Positions 23,939 through 32,603 of a stretch of DNA of 54,054 bases are shown in pieces. Each line of letters begins with the position of its first letter. The first letter of the stretch is position 1. The position numbers and the translations under genes were made by a program. The notes under the pieces were generated by a model. The model was not told where the DNA came from and did no database searches. It worked only from the letters and a program-made list of their open reading frames with translations. Origin of the DNA: a bacterium UBP6_UBA1196 (GTDB lineage Bacteria > UBP6 > UBA1177); NCBI GenBank assembly GCA_002310035.1, contig DBYC01000053.1:1-54054 (forward strand), given 5' to 3'.

Positions 23939-25167
23939 TGCCGCTTTTTGCCTACAAAATAGTTGACGCAAACGGCAAAGAGAAGAAAGGAACGATTGAA
24001 AGCCCCAACAGAGCGGCTGTAAAGACGAAATTCCTTTCGGAAGGCTACTACATCACCGAAATCAGCGAAAAGTCGCAGGCGCAGGGTTTCAGCCTTGATT
24101 TTCTGCGGAAAATGTTCTCTTTCGGCGCGAAGAAAGTGCCGCTCGACGAAGTCGCTTCGATGACACGTCTTCTTGCGACGCTCCAGAAGGCGAAGATCCC
24201 GCTTGTAGAAGCGATCGACGCAGTCGCGCAGCAGCAGGAAAATCCTATAATGAAAGATGCCCTTATCATTATCAAGGGCAAGATGAACGAAGGTTACAGC
24301 TTCAGCAAAAGCGCCAGGGAATTTCCTAATATTTTCGATGACTTGTTCTGTAACATGATCGCAGCCGGCGAAGAATCGGGCGCGACAGACAAAGTTCTGA
24401 TGAGACTTGCCGGATTCATGGAGTCTCAGGTCGACCTCAAAAACAAAGTCAAAAGCGCGATGACTTATCCTATTGTCCTTATGATCGTCGCGGTTTTAGT
24501 CGTCGGTGTCCTCTTCACGGTCGTAATCCCGAAACTTTCCAAAATGTTCGAGGATGTAAAGATGTCCCTGCCGCTCCAGACCAAGATCCTGCTATGGCTT
24601 TCGGGCTTTATCGGAAGCTGGTGGTGGCTTATCGCGCTCATGATTTTCGGCGGAGTCGTCGCTTTCAACAAGTATGTCAAGACTCCGAAAGGGGAGATCT
24701 GGTGGAGCAGGGTGAAAATCAACGCTCCGGTCCTTGGCAGAGTCAACCGTCAGGTCGCCATCAGCCGTTTTGCGCAGACACTGTCGACACTTCTCCATTC
24801 AGGTGTTCCGATTCTGAACGCGCTCGATATCGTTAAAAAGATCATCGACAACAAGATCCTTGAAAACGCGGTCGGAGTAGCCCGCGAGAACATCAAGGAA
24901 GGTGAATCGATCGCGGTCCCGCTCAAAAGAAGCGGCGAATTCCCGCCCATCGTGATCCAGATGATAGCAATCGGCGAGCAGAGCGGTGAACTCGAGGAGA
25001 TGCTTGAAACTCTGGCCAATTCATACGAAAAAGAAGTCACATACACGATGGAAAAACTCACTTCGATGCTTGAACCTATGATGATCGTCGCTCTTGCCGG
25101 CGTCATCGGTTTCATAGTTTTCTCGGTCGTCATGCCGATCCTGCAGCTCAACGACGCAGTCGGGTAA
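23938..25167 (+). CDS. gspF: T2SS inner-membrane protein GspF
   Basis: 409 residues starting with MPLFAYKIVDANGKEKKGTIE, the standard GspF/PilC head. Two repeated cytoplasmic domains (MTRLLATLQKAKIPLVEAID near 75-95 and FAQTLSTLLHSGVPILNALD near 275-295) alternate with three membrane segments (near 180-205, 220-240 and 380-400). GspF anchors the ATPase and pseudopilus base in the inner membrane. The start overlaps the gspE stop. After gspF comes a 152-bp gap with a second sigma-54 promoter, which splits the cluster into two transcription blocks. Confidence 0.96.
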   Translation: MPLFAYKIVDANGKEKKGTIESPNRAAVKTKFLSEGYYITEISEKSQAQGFSLDFLRKMFSFGAKKVPLDEVASMTRLLATLQKAKIPLVEAIDAVAQQQENPIMKDALIIIKGKMNEGYSFSKSAREFPNIFDDLFCNMIAAGEESGATDKVLMRLAGFMESQVDLKNKVKSAMTYPIVLMIVAVLVVGVLFTVVIPKLSKMFEDVKMSLPLQTKILLWLSGFIGSWWWLIALMIFGGVVAFNKYVKTPKGEIWWSRVKINAPVLGRVNRQVAISRFAQTLSTLLHSGVPILNALDIVKKIIDNKILENAVGVARENIKEGESIAVPLKRSGEFPPIVIQMIAIGEQSGELEEMLETLANSYEKEVTYTMEKLTSMLEPMMIVALAGVIGFIVFSVVMPILQLNDAVG

Positions 25168-25183
25168 GAAAAACCGCCGCTTT

Positions 25184-25273
25184 TGACAAATTGTCAATTT
25201 GTCGAATTGACATCATTTTTGCCTTTGTAACTGTTTGAATTTATTGGCTGAATTTTCTGGCACTTGAGTTGCT
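25184..25273 (+). promoter_or_regulatory. Second sigma-54 promoter with upstream activator site, driving gspG
   Basis: TGGCAC-N5-TTGCT at 25258-25273 is identical across all 16 bases to the gspC promoter. The activator-like site at 25184-25213 (TGACAAATTGTCA, then GAATTGACAT) matches the gspC site at about 27 of 30 positions. The offset from site start to promoter start is 74 bp in both. This should give strong, inducible synthesis of the major pseudopilin. Confidence 0.87.
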
Positions 25274-25319
25274 TAATTTATAGGTTTTAGTTTTTTTAAA
25301 GGTTTTTAAGGAGGTTTTT

Positions 25320-25751
25320 ATGTTCAGAAATTTTGTTAAGGCTTTGATCAAAGCAAACTCGAAAGAGGCAACAAAAGGCTTTTCGCTTCTCGAAATCATG
25401 GTAACGATCACGATCATGACGATGATCATGGGTGCGGTCGGTGTCGGAGTCATGGGCTACCTCGACAAATCGAAGATAAAGCAGGCTAAGATCGACATCG
25501 GTACGATTTCAAACGCGCTTGACCTTTATAAAACCGAGTTCGGACGCTATCCCGACAGCGACGATGGTCTTTCAAGACTTGTAGAAGAAAAAATTTTGAA
25601 AGAAAAGAAAGTTCCTCAGGATCCGTGGGGAAACGAATATGTTTACATTTATCCAGGAAGTAACAACGAGGACAGTTTTGACCTCTACTCATTCGGACCT
25701 GACGGCAAAGAAGGCGGAAACGACGATATAACCAACTGGGAAGACGATTAA
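25320..25751 (+). CDS. gspG: T2SS major pseudopilin GspG
   Basis: 143 residues; ATG after AAGGAGG. The prepilin peptidase site is KG|FSLLEI, cutting after G20 and leaving Phe1 and Glu5 of the mature protein. The leader is unusually long (20 residues with several Lys). The hydrophobic helix is followed by the conserved GspG fold (LYKTEFGRYPD, GLSRLVE, DPWGNEYVYIYPG, YSFGPDGKEGGNDDITNW). The acidic C-terminal loop fits the family's calcium site. It forms the pseudopilus shaft. It has its own sigma-54 promoter. gspH follows 1 bp after the stop. Confidence 0.97.
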   Translation: MFRNFVKALIKANSKEATKGFSLLEIMVTITIMTMIMGAVGVGVMGYLDKSKIKQAKIDIGTISNALDLYKTEFGRYPDSDDGLSRLVEEKILKEKKVPQDPWGNEYVYIYPGSNNEDSFDLYSFGPDGKEGGNDDITNWEDD

Positions 25752-25752
25752 C

Positions 25753-26577
25753 ATGAAAAACTCCGGCTTTTCCATGGTCGAAATGCTGGCCGTAGCGGCG
25801 ATTGCGGTTCTCATCGCAGGTCTTTCTGTCGCCGGTCTGAACCGTTTCGGGCGCTATCAGGCGCAGGCTGACATGGGCGGGTTCAACTCGTTTCTGCGCC
25901 ACAGCTTCATGCAGGCGGTGCGCAACAAAGAGTATATCCGTATTGCAGTCGATCTGGAAAGGGGGAGCTACTGGACTGAGAAAAGCGAAACTCCGTTTTA
26001 TCTTTTTACAGGCGAAGCTGCCGCTGCGAAAGAAGAAGAGAACGAAAAACTGATTGAGAGGATGGAAAGCGGTCAGACGAGCGATCCTTTTGCAGGAAAA
26101 GGATCCGCGCTGGATGCCGGAACTCTTCTTGAAAAGGCCAAACTTCTTTCTTCGAAGGAGGATCTGGAAAATTCTGACTATTACAACTATGAAAATTTTA
26201 TTCCTGACAGGAGGTCTTTGAAAGAGATCCTGAAACCGCAGTTTATGAAAAATTCGTCTGAGAAGAGATTTTCGAAGAACTTGGTAATTACAGGTTTTTT
26301 CGCTTATCATACACCTGAGATCGTCAGAAGAAGCGACTTTCTCGATTCAGACAAAAAAGGGAAAGAACCGAAAGTCTACATCTACATTTTTCCGGAAGGA
26401 CGGATCGAGCCTTTCTATCTTTCTGTCGGCGAGACGACTGATGACGGCGAGGAGAGTTATGCCTACATCACTTCAGATATGTTTCTCAATATCAAAATCG
26501 AATCCGGCGGTTTTGAGGATGTTATCGAGGATATGCGGGATCTGCTGAAAGATCAGGACGCGGAGGGCAAATCGTGA
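25753..26577 (+). CDS. gspH: T2SS minor pseudopilin GspH (enlarged)
   Basis: 274 residues. A short leader ends at SG|FSMVEM, followed by the pilin helix (LAVAAIAVLIAGLSVAGL). Position and the GspH-like start (SFLRHSFMQAVRNKEYIRIAVDLERGSYW) support the call. GspH is usually ~150-190 residues; here an extra polar, Lys/Glu-rich region (~95-180) lies in the globular domain, followed by a strand-rich end (KVYIYIFPEGRIEPFYLSVG). GspH sits near the tip of the pseudopilus. The stop overlaps the gspI start. Confidence 0.88.
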   Translation: MKNSGFSMVEMLAVAAIAVLIAGLSVAGLNRFGRYQAQADMGGFNSFLRHSFMQAVRNKEYIRIAVDLERGSYWTEKSETPFYLFTGEAAAAKEEENEKLIERMESGQTSDPFAGKGSALDAGTLLEKAKLLSSKEDLENSDYYNYENFIPDRRSLKEILKPQFMKNSSEKRFSKNLVITGFFAYHTPEIVRRSDFLDSDKKGKEPKVYIYIFPEGRIEPFYLSVGETTDDGEESYAYITSDMFLNIKIESGGFEDVIEDMRDLLKDQDAEGKS

Positions 26578-27227
26578 TGAAAGCTAAAGGTTTTTCGCTT
26601 ATAGAAGTTCTTGCGGCGATAACCATACTTTCAGGAGTTCTGTTCGCGGCTTCGCGGATAATCTCGGCAAGTTATATCTATGCGTCAAAAGTTCACAACA
26701 TTTATCTGGGAACTGAGCTCTGCCGTCTGAAACTGCATGATGTCGAGGAGATCATAAACGAGGATGGACTGCCGGAAGACGAGACCGAAGAAGAAGGCGA
26801 TTTCGAAGACCGGGAATATGAGGGATTCCGCTGGAAATATTCGATAAAGCGCGTCTTTATCCCGCTTCCCGATTTTTCAACGAGTGCCGACGACGGTTCA
26901 TATCTCGACCAGAGTGCGTCAATGCTTTCGCTTGCGAAAGGAAATATCGAGGATTTTTTCAGGGATCGCATAAGAAAACTGACGGTTTCGGTTTTCTGGG
27001 GCGAAGGTGTAAAGGAATCGGAAAAAGTTGTTTTCACTGTTTTTCTCACGACCAAAGGAAGCGTGAGGACTTTCCAGCAGTACACCGGCGGGAACGGTGG
27101 AAACAACGGCGGTAAAGGGAACAAGGGAGGCAATGTGCCGAAAAACAGGTTCGAAGGCCTGAACAAAGGCGGCGGGAACCAGTCTCCCAACAATATGTTT
27201 AACGGCGGTGCGCCGAAAGGAAAATGA
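26577..27227 (+). CDS. gspI: T2SS minor pseudopilin GspI with Gly/Asn-rich tail
   Basis: 216 residues. ATG 26577 overlaps the gspH stop (TGATG); a GTG one codon earlier is an alternative, and GGAGG lies upstream. The leader is MKAKG|FSLIEVLAAI with Glu5. The GspI-like domain follows (YLGTELCRLKLHDVEE). Unlike normal GspI (~120-130 residues), the protein carries an acidic insert and a ~45-residue C-terminal tail made almost only of Gly, Asn and Lys (GGNGGNNGGKGNKGG). GspI, GspJ and GspK form the tip complex. The tail might extend outside or contact substrates; this is a guess. Confidence 0.88.
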   Translation: MKAKGFSLIEVLAAITILSGVLFAASRIISASYIYASKVHNIYLGTELCRLKLHDVEEIINEDGLPEDETEEEGDFEDREYEGFRWKYSIKRVFIPLPDFSTSADDGSYLDQSASMLSLAKGNIEDFFRDRIRKLTVSVFWGEGVKESEKVVFTVFLTTKGSVRTFQQYTGGNGGNNGGKGNKGGNVPKNRFEGLNKGGGNQSPNNMFNGGAPKGK

Positions 27228-27877
27228 TGAAAAAAGGATTCACTTTAATAGAAGTTCTGCTTGCGATGAGTATCACGGTCATTCTTGTCGCATCGGTCTA
27301 TTTCTCATTTTCCAACCTGCTTAACGGCAGGGCGAAGATCAAGGCTGTCACGGAGAGGGAGCGCGGGATCTATTTTACTCTGGAACTTATCAGAAACGAT
27401 CTGATAAATGCTTATCTCACGGTGAACAAAGGCGTTCCGGAAGAGACACACAAGACTGTTTTCAAGAGTGAGGACGAAGATCCGGTGAGCCATGTCACTT
27501 TCACTTCCATAAACCATGTGAAAATGTCGGCCGAGGCCAAGCAGTGCGATCAGACAGAGATCGAATACTACGGTGAAAACATTGAAGGCGAAAATGTTCT
27601 TTTCCGCAGGGAAAGCCTGTGGGTAGACCATGATCCTGAGCGCGGCGGCAACGTTTACCCTGTGCTTAAAGGTTTTAAAAGCATCAAATTCGAATACTGG
27701 CGCACGACGACGAAAGAGTGGGTCGATCACTGGAACACCGAAAGTATCGACAATGTGAACTCTCTGCCGCCGAAAATAAAGATAACGATGATTGCCGAAG
27801 AAGGTGAGTTCGGCAAAGAGGATTATAAAATAGAAACTGTTGTAAACCTTAAAATGACTAAACCATTTAGTTTTTAA
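27227..27877 (+). CDS. gspJ: T2SS minor pseudopilin GspJ
   Basis: 216 residues. Two tandem ATGs (27224 and 27227) overlap the gspI stop; AAAGGA spacing favours 27227. The prepilin site is KKG|FTLIEVLLAMSI with Glu5. The globular part has the GspJ-type region RERGIYFTLELIRNDLINAY and the later strand KGFKSIKFEYW. Length is in the normal GspJ range. It joins GspI and GspK in the tip complex. gspK starts 1 bp after the stop. Confidence 0.9.
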   Translation: MKKGFTLIEVLLAMSITVILVASVYFSFSNLLNGRAKIKAVTERERGIYFTLELIRNDLINAYLTVNKGVPEETHKTVFKSEDEDPVSHVTFTSINHVKMSAEAKQCDQTEIEYYGENIEGENVLFRRESLWVDHDPERGGNVYPVLKGFKSIKFEYWRTTTKEWVDHWNTESIDNVNSLPPKIKITMIAEEGEFGKEDYKIETVVNLKMTKPFSF

Positions 27878-27878
27878 G

Positions 27879-29102
27879 ATGTCGAAATTACTGGATAAAA
27901 TAAAGAAGGCTGTTTCGGATGAAAACGGTTCTTCCGCCAGAAGGCGCGGATTTGCGCTGGTGATCGTCCTTGTGATGATTGCAGTCATGCTGCCGATAGT
28001 GAGCGATATGAACTACGAGGCGAAAACCGAGTTTGACCTTGCGATGAACTATAAGCACAAGGCCGAGGCGCGTGCTCTGGCTTCCAGTGCCGTAAATTTT
28101 GCGGTAATTATTTTCGACCTGCAGAAACAGGTCGAGAGCATTCTAAGGCAGTTCGACATGTCAAACCAGATAGAGATCTGGGATATAATCCCGATGGATA
28201 CCGCACTGCTGCGTACTTTCACCGATGCCGGGCCGTTTGTCGATATCGAGGATGTCGTTTCGAAAACCGATACCGACAAACCGAAAGGCGCGGCGACTAA
28301 CGACGAGGAGGGTGAACACACTTACACCGAAACTGGAGATCCGATATTTCAGTTTCCAGGTGATTTCAAAGTGGAGTTCAAGGGCGAGGATACGAAAATC
28401 AACCTCAACCAGCTGGCCTACGGTGCGAAATCTGCTGTTATAAAAATGCTTGAAGCCCTGATCGAACCTGAATTTTACGACTTTATTTTTCTCGAGAACA
28501 CTTCGAGAAAAGAGTATGTCGACCGCGAAGAACTGATTCAGAACATCGTCGACTGGGTCGATATGGGCGATGACAAATACACAGACGGTGCAAAATACCT
28601 GACCGGCGGCGACGAGCAGTCGAACTATGACGATTTTGAGCCTGAATACAAGGTGAAAAACGCGAAATTCGATACGGTGCAGGAACTGATGATGGTTTAC
28701 GGCGTGAATGACCTGATTTTCAAGATCCTCGAGCCTTATGTCACGATCTATTCGACAGGAAAAATCAATGTGAACAAGGCAAACCATGAAATGATCGAAG
28801 GGCTGATCCGCGCTTATGCAGTGGATAAGGCCCTGCCGGTTTTCTACAACGAGGATGCTATGCGCGAGCTTTTGGGCAAGATTCTAGCGAAGAGGGCGCA
28901 GTACGGTTTTCAGAATCTTGACGACTTCAAAACAGCCTGTGCGGACGAGGGTGTCAATCTTGACAAATCGATTTCGGAAATCGCCGATGTCACAGGCAGC
29001 ATCTACCGTATCAGGGCTGTGGGAATCAAGGAAGGGATCGAAAGCTGGGTCGAGATGATCGTCGACCGAGAAGGGAACATTTACTATTACAGAGAAGGAT
29101 AA
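27879..29102 (+). CDS. gspK: T2SS minor pseudopilin GspK
   Basis: 407 residues. The leader is unusually long for GspK and ends RRG|FALVIVLVMIAVM. The residue at mature position 5 is Ile/Val rather than Glu, as expected for GspK, which caps the pseudopilus. The large globular domain has the GspK marks: AKTEFDLAMNYKHKAEARALASSAV, KINLNQLA, a DWVDMGDD motif, and a C-terminal helix-hairpin-helix-like region (KINVNKANHEMIEGL). It is expected to sit at the tip and start pseudopilus assembly. Confidence 0.92.
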   Translation: MSKLLDKIKKAVSDENGSSARRRGFALVIVLVMIAVMLPIVSDMNYEAKTEFDLAMNYKHKAEARALASSAVNFAVIIFDLQKQVESILRQFDMSNQIEIWDIIPMDTALLRTFTDAGPFVDIEDVVSKTDTDKPKGAATNDEEGEHTYTETGDPIFQFPGDFKVEFKGEDTKINLNQLAYGAKSAVIKMLEALIEPEFYDFIFLENTSRKEYVDREELIQNIVDWVDMGDDKYTDGAKYLTGGDEQSNYDDFEPEYKVKNAKFDTVQELMMVYGVNDLIFKILEPYVTIYSTGKINVNKANHEMIEGLIRAYAVDKALPVFYNEDAMRELLGKILAKRAQYGFQNLDDFKTACADEGVNLDKSISEIADVTGSIYRIRAVGIKEGIESWVEMIVDREGNIYYYREG

Positions 29103-29133
29103 ATTTAATGAAATCAATATGTTGGGGTGAAAA

Positions 29134-30612
29134 ATGAAGTTTGCTTCATGCAGAGCCGTTCACGGCGGATTTCTGATCGACACTTTTTCCAAAGAGTACA
29201 ACAAGACTGTTTTCGAAAAAAGCGAGTTCGCGAATAAAGATGCCGCAGTGGATATTTTCAAGAATTTTGATTACATAGATTTTGTCTGTCCAGGCAGGGA
29301 TCTGCTTTATTTCGCAAGAAACTATCCGCCTGTAAAATATGCTTATCTCAGAAAAATCGTTGCGCAGGACATTGAGTCGGAAACTCCGTTTAAGGAAGAC
29401 GAGATGCTGATCGAGGTGAAGAATTTCCAGAAAGGAAGCGGGGAAATGAATGTCTTTGCCGTAGGAAAGGATGTCGTCCGCAACGCTTTGGCCGGGTTTG
29501 ACGATTCGGCGAGAGAGAAGGTCAGGAGCATTGTTCCAGAGGAAGTGCTTTTTTTCAAGTCGGAAATCCCGTTGAAAAAAGCGATATTCGTCAACGACGA
29601 TTATTCGCTGATGGTGCTTCCTGACGGCCAGATCGTTATGAACGGCGGCCTTGACGAGCTCAGAAGCGACATGCTTGCCATTTTCGGCGGCGAGGATCCG
29701 CAGGCCGAGCTTGATTCATGGCTGAAAGTAGCCGGAAATCTGAGTGCTACTGAAGGTCTAAGCGACATTGAAGTAAGGATCCGCAAGACGATAATCTCGT
29801 TTTTTGAGAAAACTTTCGATTTTTTTGCTCCGTTTGCAGGTGACCAGGGTGAAACAGCGGTTTTCACCGGCGGTATCCTTCCTGAAGGAACTGCCGAGAT
29901 CATTGAGGGAATTGATTCTTCGCAGTTTTCGGGATCCAGATTCATAGTTTATGATTACACTCATCAGCTCGAGATGGCTTCCAATGCAGTAGACGATGAC
30001 AGTGCTGTCAATTTTGCAGTCGGTGATTTTGCCTACAAAGGCGGTTTTGCATTTTTGAAAAAACGGGCGATCGTTGCGGCAGTGCTTTATGTTTTAGCTG
30101 TTTTTATGCTGGTTTTCGGGATGGAAATGCGCAAAAGCTACCTTGATTCGCGGATCGAGGCAGGCGAGGAGAGGACGAAACAGCTGATGAAAGATGTTAT
30201 CGGCAAGGAGATGCCTTCACTCAGGCAGGCTCTTTCGATCATGGACAAGGCTATAAAAGGCGAGGCCGGAGCGGCGGACAAAAAAGCGGTCTATCCGTAC
30301 AGCGCGCTTTATATCATGGAAGTCGTCTTCCCTTATTTCACATTTGAAAACAGCACGATCGAAGTTTCCGAAATTTCGATCAAGGAAGAGGGCAAGATCA
30401 GAGTGGTAGGAACAAGCAATTCACTTGAAGATATTAATAAATTCACGGAGTTGCTTGAACAGGATCCGCTGATCGACGAAATAAACCGCGGACAGATCAA
30501 CACAAGGGGCGACAAAAGCTCGTTCAATATTTCGTTCAACTATGCCGGCCCGAAAAAAGAAGATGCAAAAGCCAAGAAAACCAAGAAAAAAGGTAAGGAA
30601 AACAACGATTAG
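29134..30612 (+). CDS. gspL: T2SS assembly protein GspL
   Basis: 492 residues; the ATG has GGGGTG upstream. The N-terminal ~300 residues form the actin-like cytoplasmic domain typical of GspL, which recruits the ATPase GspE. A single membrane helix lies near 312-332 (AIVAAVLYVLAVFMLVFG). The periplasmic part includes a ferredoxin-like fold (ISIKEEGKIRVVGTSNSLEDIN). The C-terminus is a Lys-rich tail. Sequence similarity to E. coli GspL is low; the call rests on domain order and position between gspK and gspM. Confidence 0.85.
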   Translation: MKFASCRAVHGGFLIDTFSKEYNKTVFEKSEFANKDAAVDIFKNFDYIDFVCPGRDLLYFARNYPPVKYAYLRKIVAQDIESETPFKEDEMLIEVKNFQKGSGEMNVFAVGKDVVRNALAGFDDSAREKVRSIVPEEVLFFKSEIPLKKAIFVNDDYSLMVLPDGQIVMNGGLDELRSDMLAIFGGEDPQAELDSWLKVAGNLSATEGLSDIEVRIRKTIISFFEKTFDFFAPFAGDQGETAVFTGGILPEGTAEIIEGIDSSQFSGSRFIVYDYTHQLEMASNAVDDDSAVNFAVGDFAYKGGFAFLKKRAIVAAVLYVLAVFMLVFGMEMRKSYLDSRIEAGEERTKQLMKDVIGKEMPSLRQALSIMDKAIKGEAGAADKKAVYPYSALYIMEVVFPYFTFENSTIEVSEISIKEEGKIRVVGTSNSLEDINKFTELLEQDPLIDEINRGQINTRGDKSSFNISFNYAGPKKEDAKAKKTKKKGKENND

Positions 30613-30621
30613 GAGAGCGTG

Positions 30622-31167
30622 ATGAAAGAAAAACTGATTGAAGCATTAAATAATTTCAGCGAACGGGAACGCGTCATCCTTGTCGGATTCCTGAGTTTCG
30701 TAATGATTTTCATTTTTGTCGCGATCTGGTTTTTTATGAGTTCGTCGATAGAGGACAAGAAAAACACGATCGTAGAACAGGAAAAGATGATCCAGGAGAT
30801 GGTTTCCAAGAAGGAACTTTTTAAAAAGGCGCAGGCGCAGAACACACAGATGCAGGACAGCATGGATTCGAGCAATGTCAACCTCAATTCCGATATTTCT
30901 ACAGTTAAGGAAAGCGTAGGGATCCCGATAAGTTCGATAAAAGAGATAAAACCGCGCAAAAAAGGGGATATCAACATCGAAAGAGTCGAGCTCAATCTCC
31001 GCGAGGTATCGCTTGACCAGACCCTGACCTTTCTTTACGGACTCGAAAACAAAGGACGCTATGTTTTTGTCGATTCTATAACGATAAAAAAGCGTTTCAA
31101 TAAGCAGAATTACGATGTTTCACTTGTCGTGGCGGCAATGAAGAAGGAGAGCGCAAATGGGAACTAA
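30622..31167 (+). CDS. gspM: T2SS protein GspM
   Basis: 181 residues. ATG 30622 follows AGGAG. A short cytoplasmic head (ALNNFSERERVILVG) is followed by one membrane helix (~15-38), a coiled-coil-like segment (~40-75) and a small ferredoxin-like periplasmic domain (VELNLREVSLDQTLTFLYGLEN). This is the usual GspM arrangement. It pairs with GspL in the inner-membrane platform. The gspN start overlaps its end by 11 bp. Confidence 0.85.
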   Translation: MKEKLIEALNNFSERERVILVGFLSFVMIFIFVAIWFFMSSSIEDKKNTIVEQEKMIQEMVSKKELFKKAQAQNTQMQDSMDSSNVNLNSDISTVKESVGIPISSIKEIKPRKKGDINIERVELNLREVSLDQTLTFLYGLENKGRYVFVDSITIKKRFNKQNYDVSLVVAAMKKESANGN

Positions 31168-32581
31168 GTTGTCGAAAATATTGAATAAGATAAATAGCTT
31201 GCCTGTTTCGGGCAAGGCTCTTGCCGTGATAAAGCTCATTCTTTTTATCGATGCGGCCGTCATTATCGGGCTCTGGCTGGGAATAAAACTCTTTTTCCCT
31301 GACGATTTCGTCCTTTCTAAGATCAACGAGCAGCTTTTTGTGAGGGATATGGCTCTTTTGGCTGACGATGTCGAGCTTTCCCTTCTCGGCAACATTTCGT
31401 TTGAAGACGGAACTCTCATGCAGAGAGGAAACAAGGCTCTCTCTTTTTCTAAACTCTCTTTTTCACCTAAGATTTTTGCCACTTTGGGCGGACATCCTGC
31501 CGGAAAGATTTATGTCGGCGACATGAATGCGCAGGGCGGAGAGCTTGAAGCATCGTTCGAGACCGGTGAAAATCCGTGTTACACTTTCGATTCGCAGGAA
31601 CTTCCGCTTTCCGTTTTAAAGCCTTTTCTGGGCGAAGTCGTTCTCACCGGAGCTTTGACGGGAGAAGGCGCTCTCTGCATGAAGGATGGAAAATTCAGCG
31701 GAAACATAAATTTAAAGGGCGACGATGTCGTTCTGCGTGGAAAAGTGCCGACACCGATGGGTGATTTCGATGTCGGAAAAATAATTCTGGGCGAAATGGA
31801 GCTCCTTGCTGAAATCATCGACAATAAAGCCGAAATCAAGCATCTTTCTGTCAAAGGGATTTTTGAGCTCGAGGCGCTCGGAAAAGTCACTCTGAATACC
31901 AGAAATCCCGCTTCGTCAAGGCTTGATCTCGAAATTAAGGCCAAAATTCCAGACATGGAAAAAATCTCTGAGAATGTCGCTCTGAACCTGCTTGTAAGCC
32001 AGCTTTCCCAGTACAAAGGCGAAGAGGAGAACAGCTTCGCGCTCACGCTCAAAGGCTTCTTGAACAAACCGCAGCCGGGAAAAGCTTCAAAGGAACGGCG
32101 TGAACCTAAAAATGAAACGCGGCAGAAAAAAGCCGACAGACCGCAGAAACTCCAGCGCTTTTCTCCGTCGGAAAGACTTCCGCAGAGAGCCAAACCTGAC
32201 GATGTTCCGTCTGCCGCCAGAGAGGAAAACGCGAAAGCCGATCAGCAGAACGACGAACTCCGGAAAAAAGAAGACGAACTCAAGCGCAAGGAAGACGAGC
32301 TGAAGAGAAAAGAAGAGGCTGCAAAAGAGCGCGAGGAGAGAATGCGCGAGGAGCGCGAACAGCGCGAAAGAGAGGAAAAGGAACGGCGCGAACAGGAAGA
32401 GAAAAGCCGTATGGAGGAAGAAGCCAGAATCCACGCTGCTCAGGAAGCCGCAATGGATGAAATCCGCAAAGCCAGAGAGGAGATCGAGGCTTCAAGGCGC
32501 AACAATCCTCCCGAGGATGACGGAGAGGAATCGCGACGCAAACCTAACAGCGACGAAAAAACAGAAGGTGAGGAAGAATAA
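31157..32581 (+). CDS. gspN: T2SS protein GspN with long charged coiled-coil extension
   Basis: 474 residues; GGAG lies upstream of the ATG. A membrane helix at ~22-45 is followed by a strand-rich domain to about 300 (EAFEDGTL-like SFEDGTLMQRG, KIYVGDMNAQGGELEASF) that fits the GspN family (TIGR04411 type). From ~305 the protein is very hydrophilic, and from ~365 to 450 it is a repetitive Lys/Glu/Arg coiled coil (KKEDELKRKEDELKRKEEAA, REEREQREREEKERREQ). I know of no such tail in ordinary GspN. It ends the gsp operon. Confidence 0.82.
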   Translation: MGTKLSKILNKINSLPVSGKALAVIKLILFIDAAVIIGLWLGIKLFFPDDFVLSKINEQLFVRDMALLADDVELSLLGNISFEDGTLMQRGNKALSFSKLSFSPKIFATLGGHPAGKIYVGDMNAQGGELEASFETGENPCYTFDSQELPLSVLKPFLGEVVLTGALTGEGALCMKDGKFSGNINLKGDDVVLRGKVPTPMGDFDVGKIILGEMELLAEIIDNKAEIKHLSVKGIFELEALGKVTLNTRNPASSRLDLEIKAKIPDMEKISENVALNLLVSQLSQYKGEEENSFALTLKGFLNKPQPGKASKERREPKNETRQKKADRPQKLQRFSPSERLPQRAKPDDVPSAAREENAKADQQNDELRKKEDELKRKEDELKRKEEAAKEREERMREEREQREREEKERREQEEKSRMEEEARIHAAQEAAMDEIRKAREEIEASRRNNPPEDDGEESRRKPNSDEKTEGEEE

Positions 32582-32603
32582 AGGTGATTAGAGGAGGAAC
32601 GAA

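Noticed and set aside
18654..32581. The cluster as a type IV pilus system
   Set aside because: The PDZ-type GspC, GspG calcium-loop pseudopilin, GspK-type tip protein and C-to-N gene order fit T2SS. No PilT, PilQ-AMIN or PilM/N/O set was seen.
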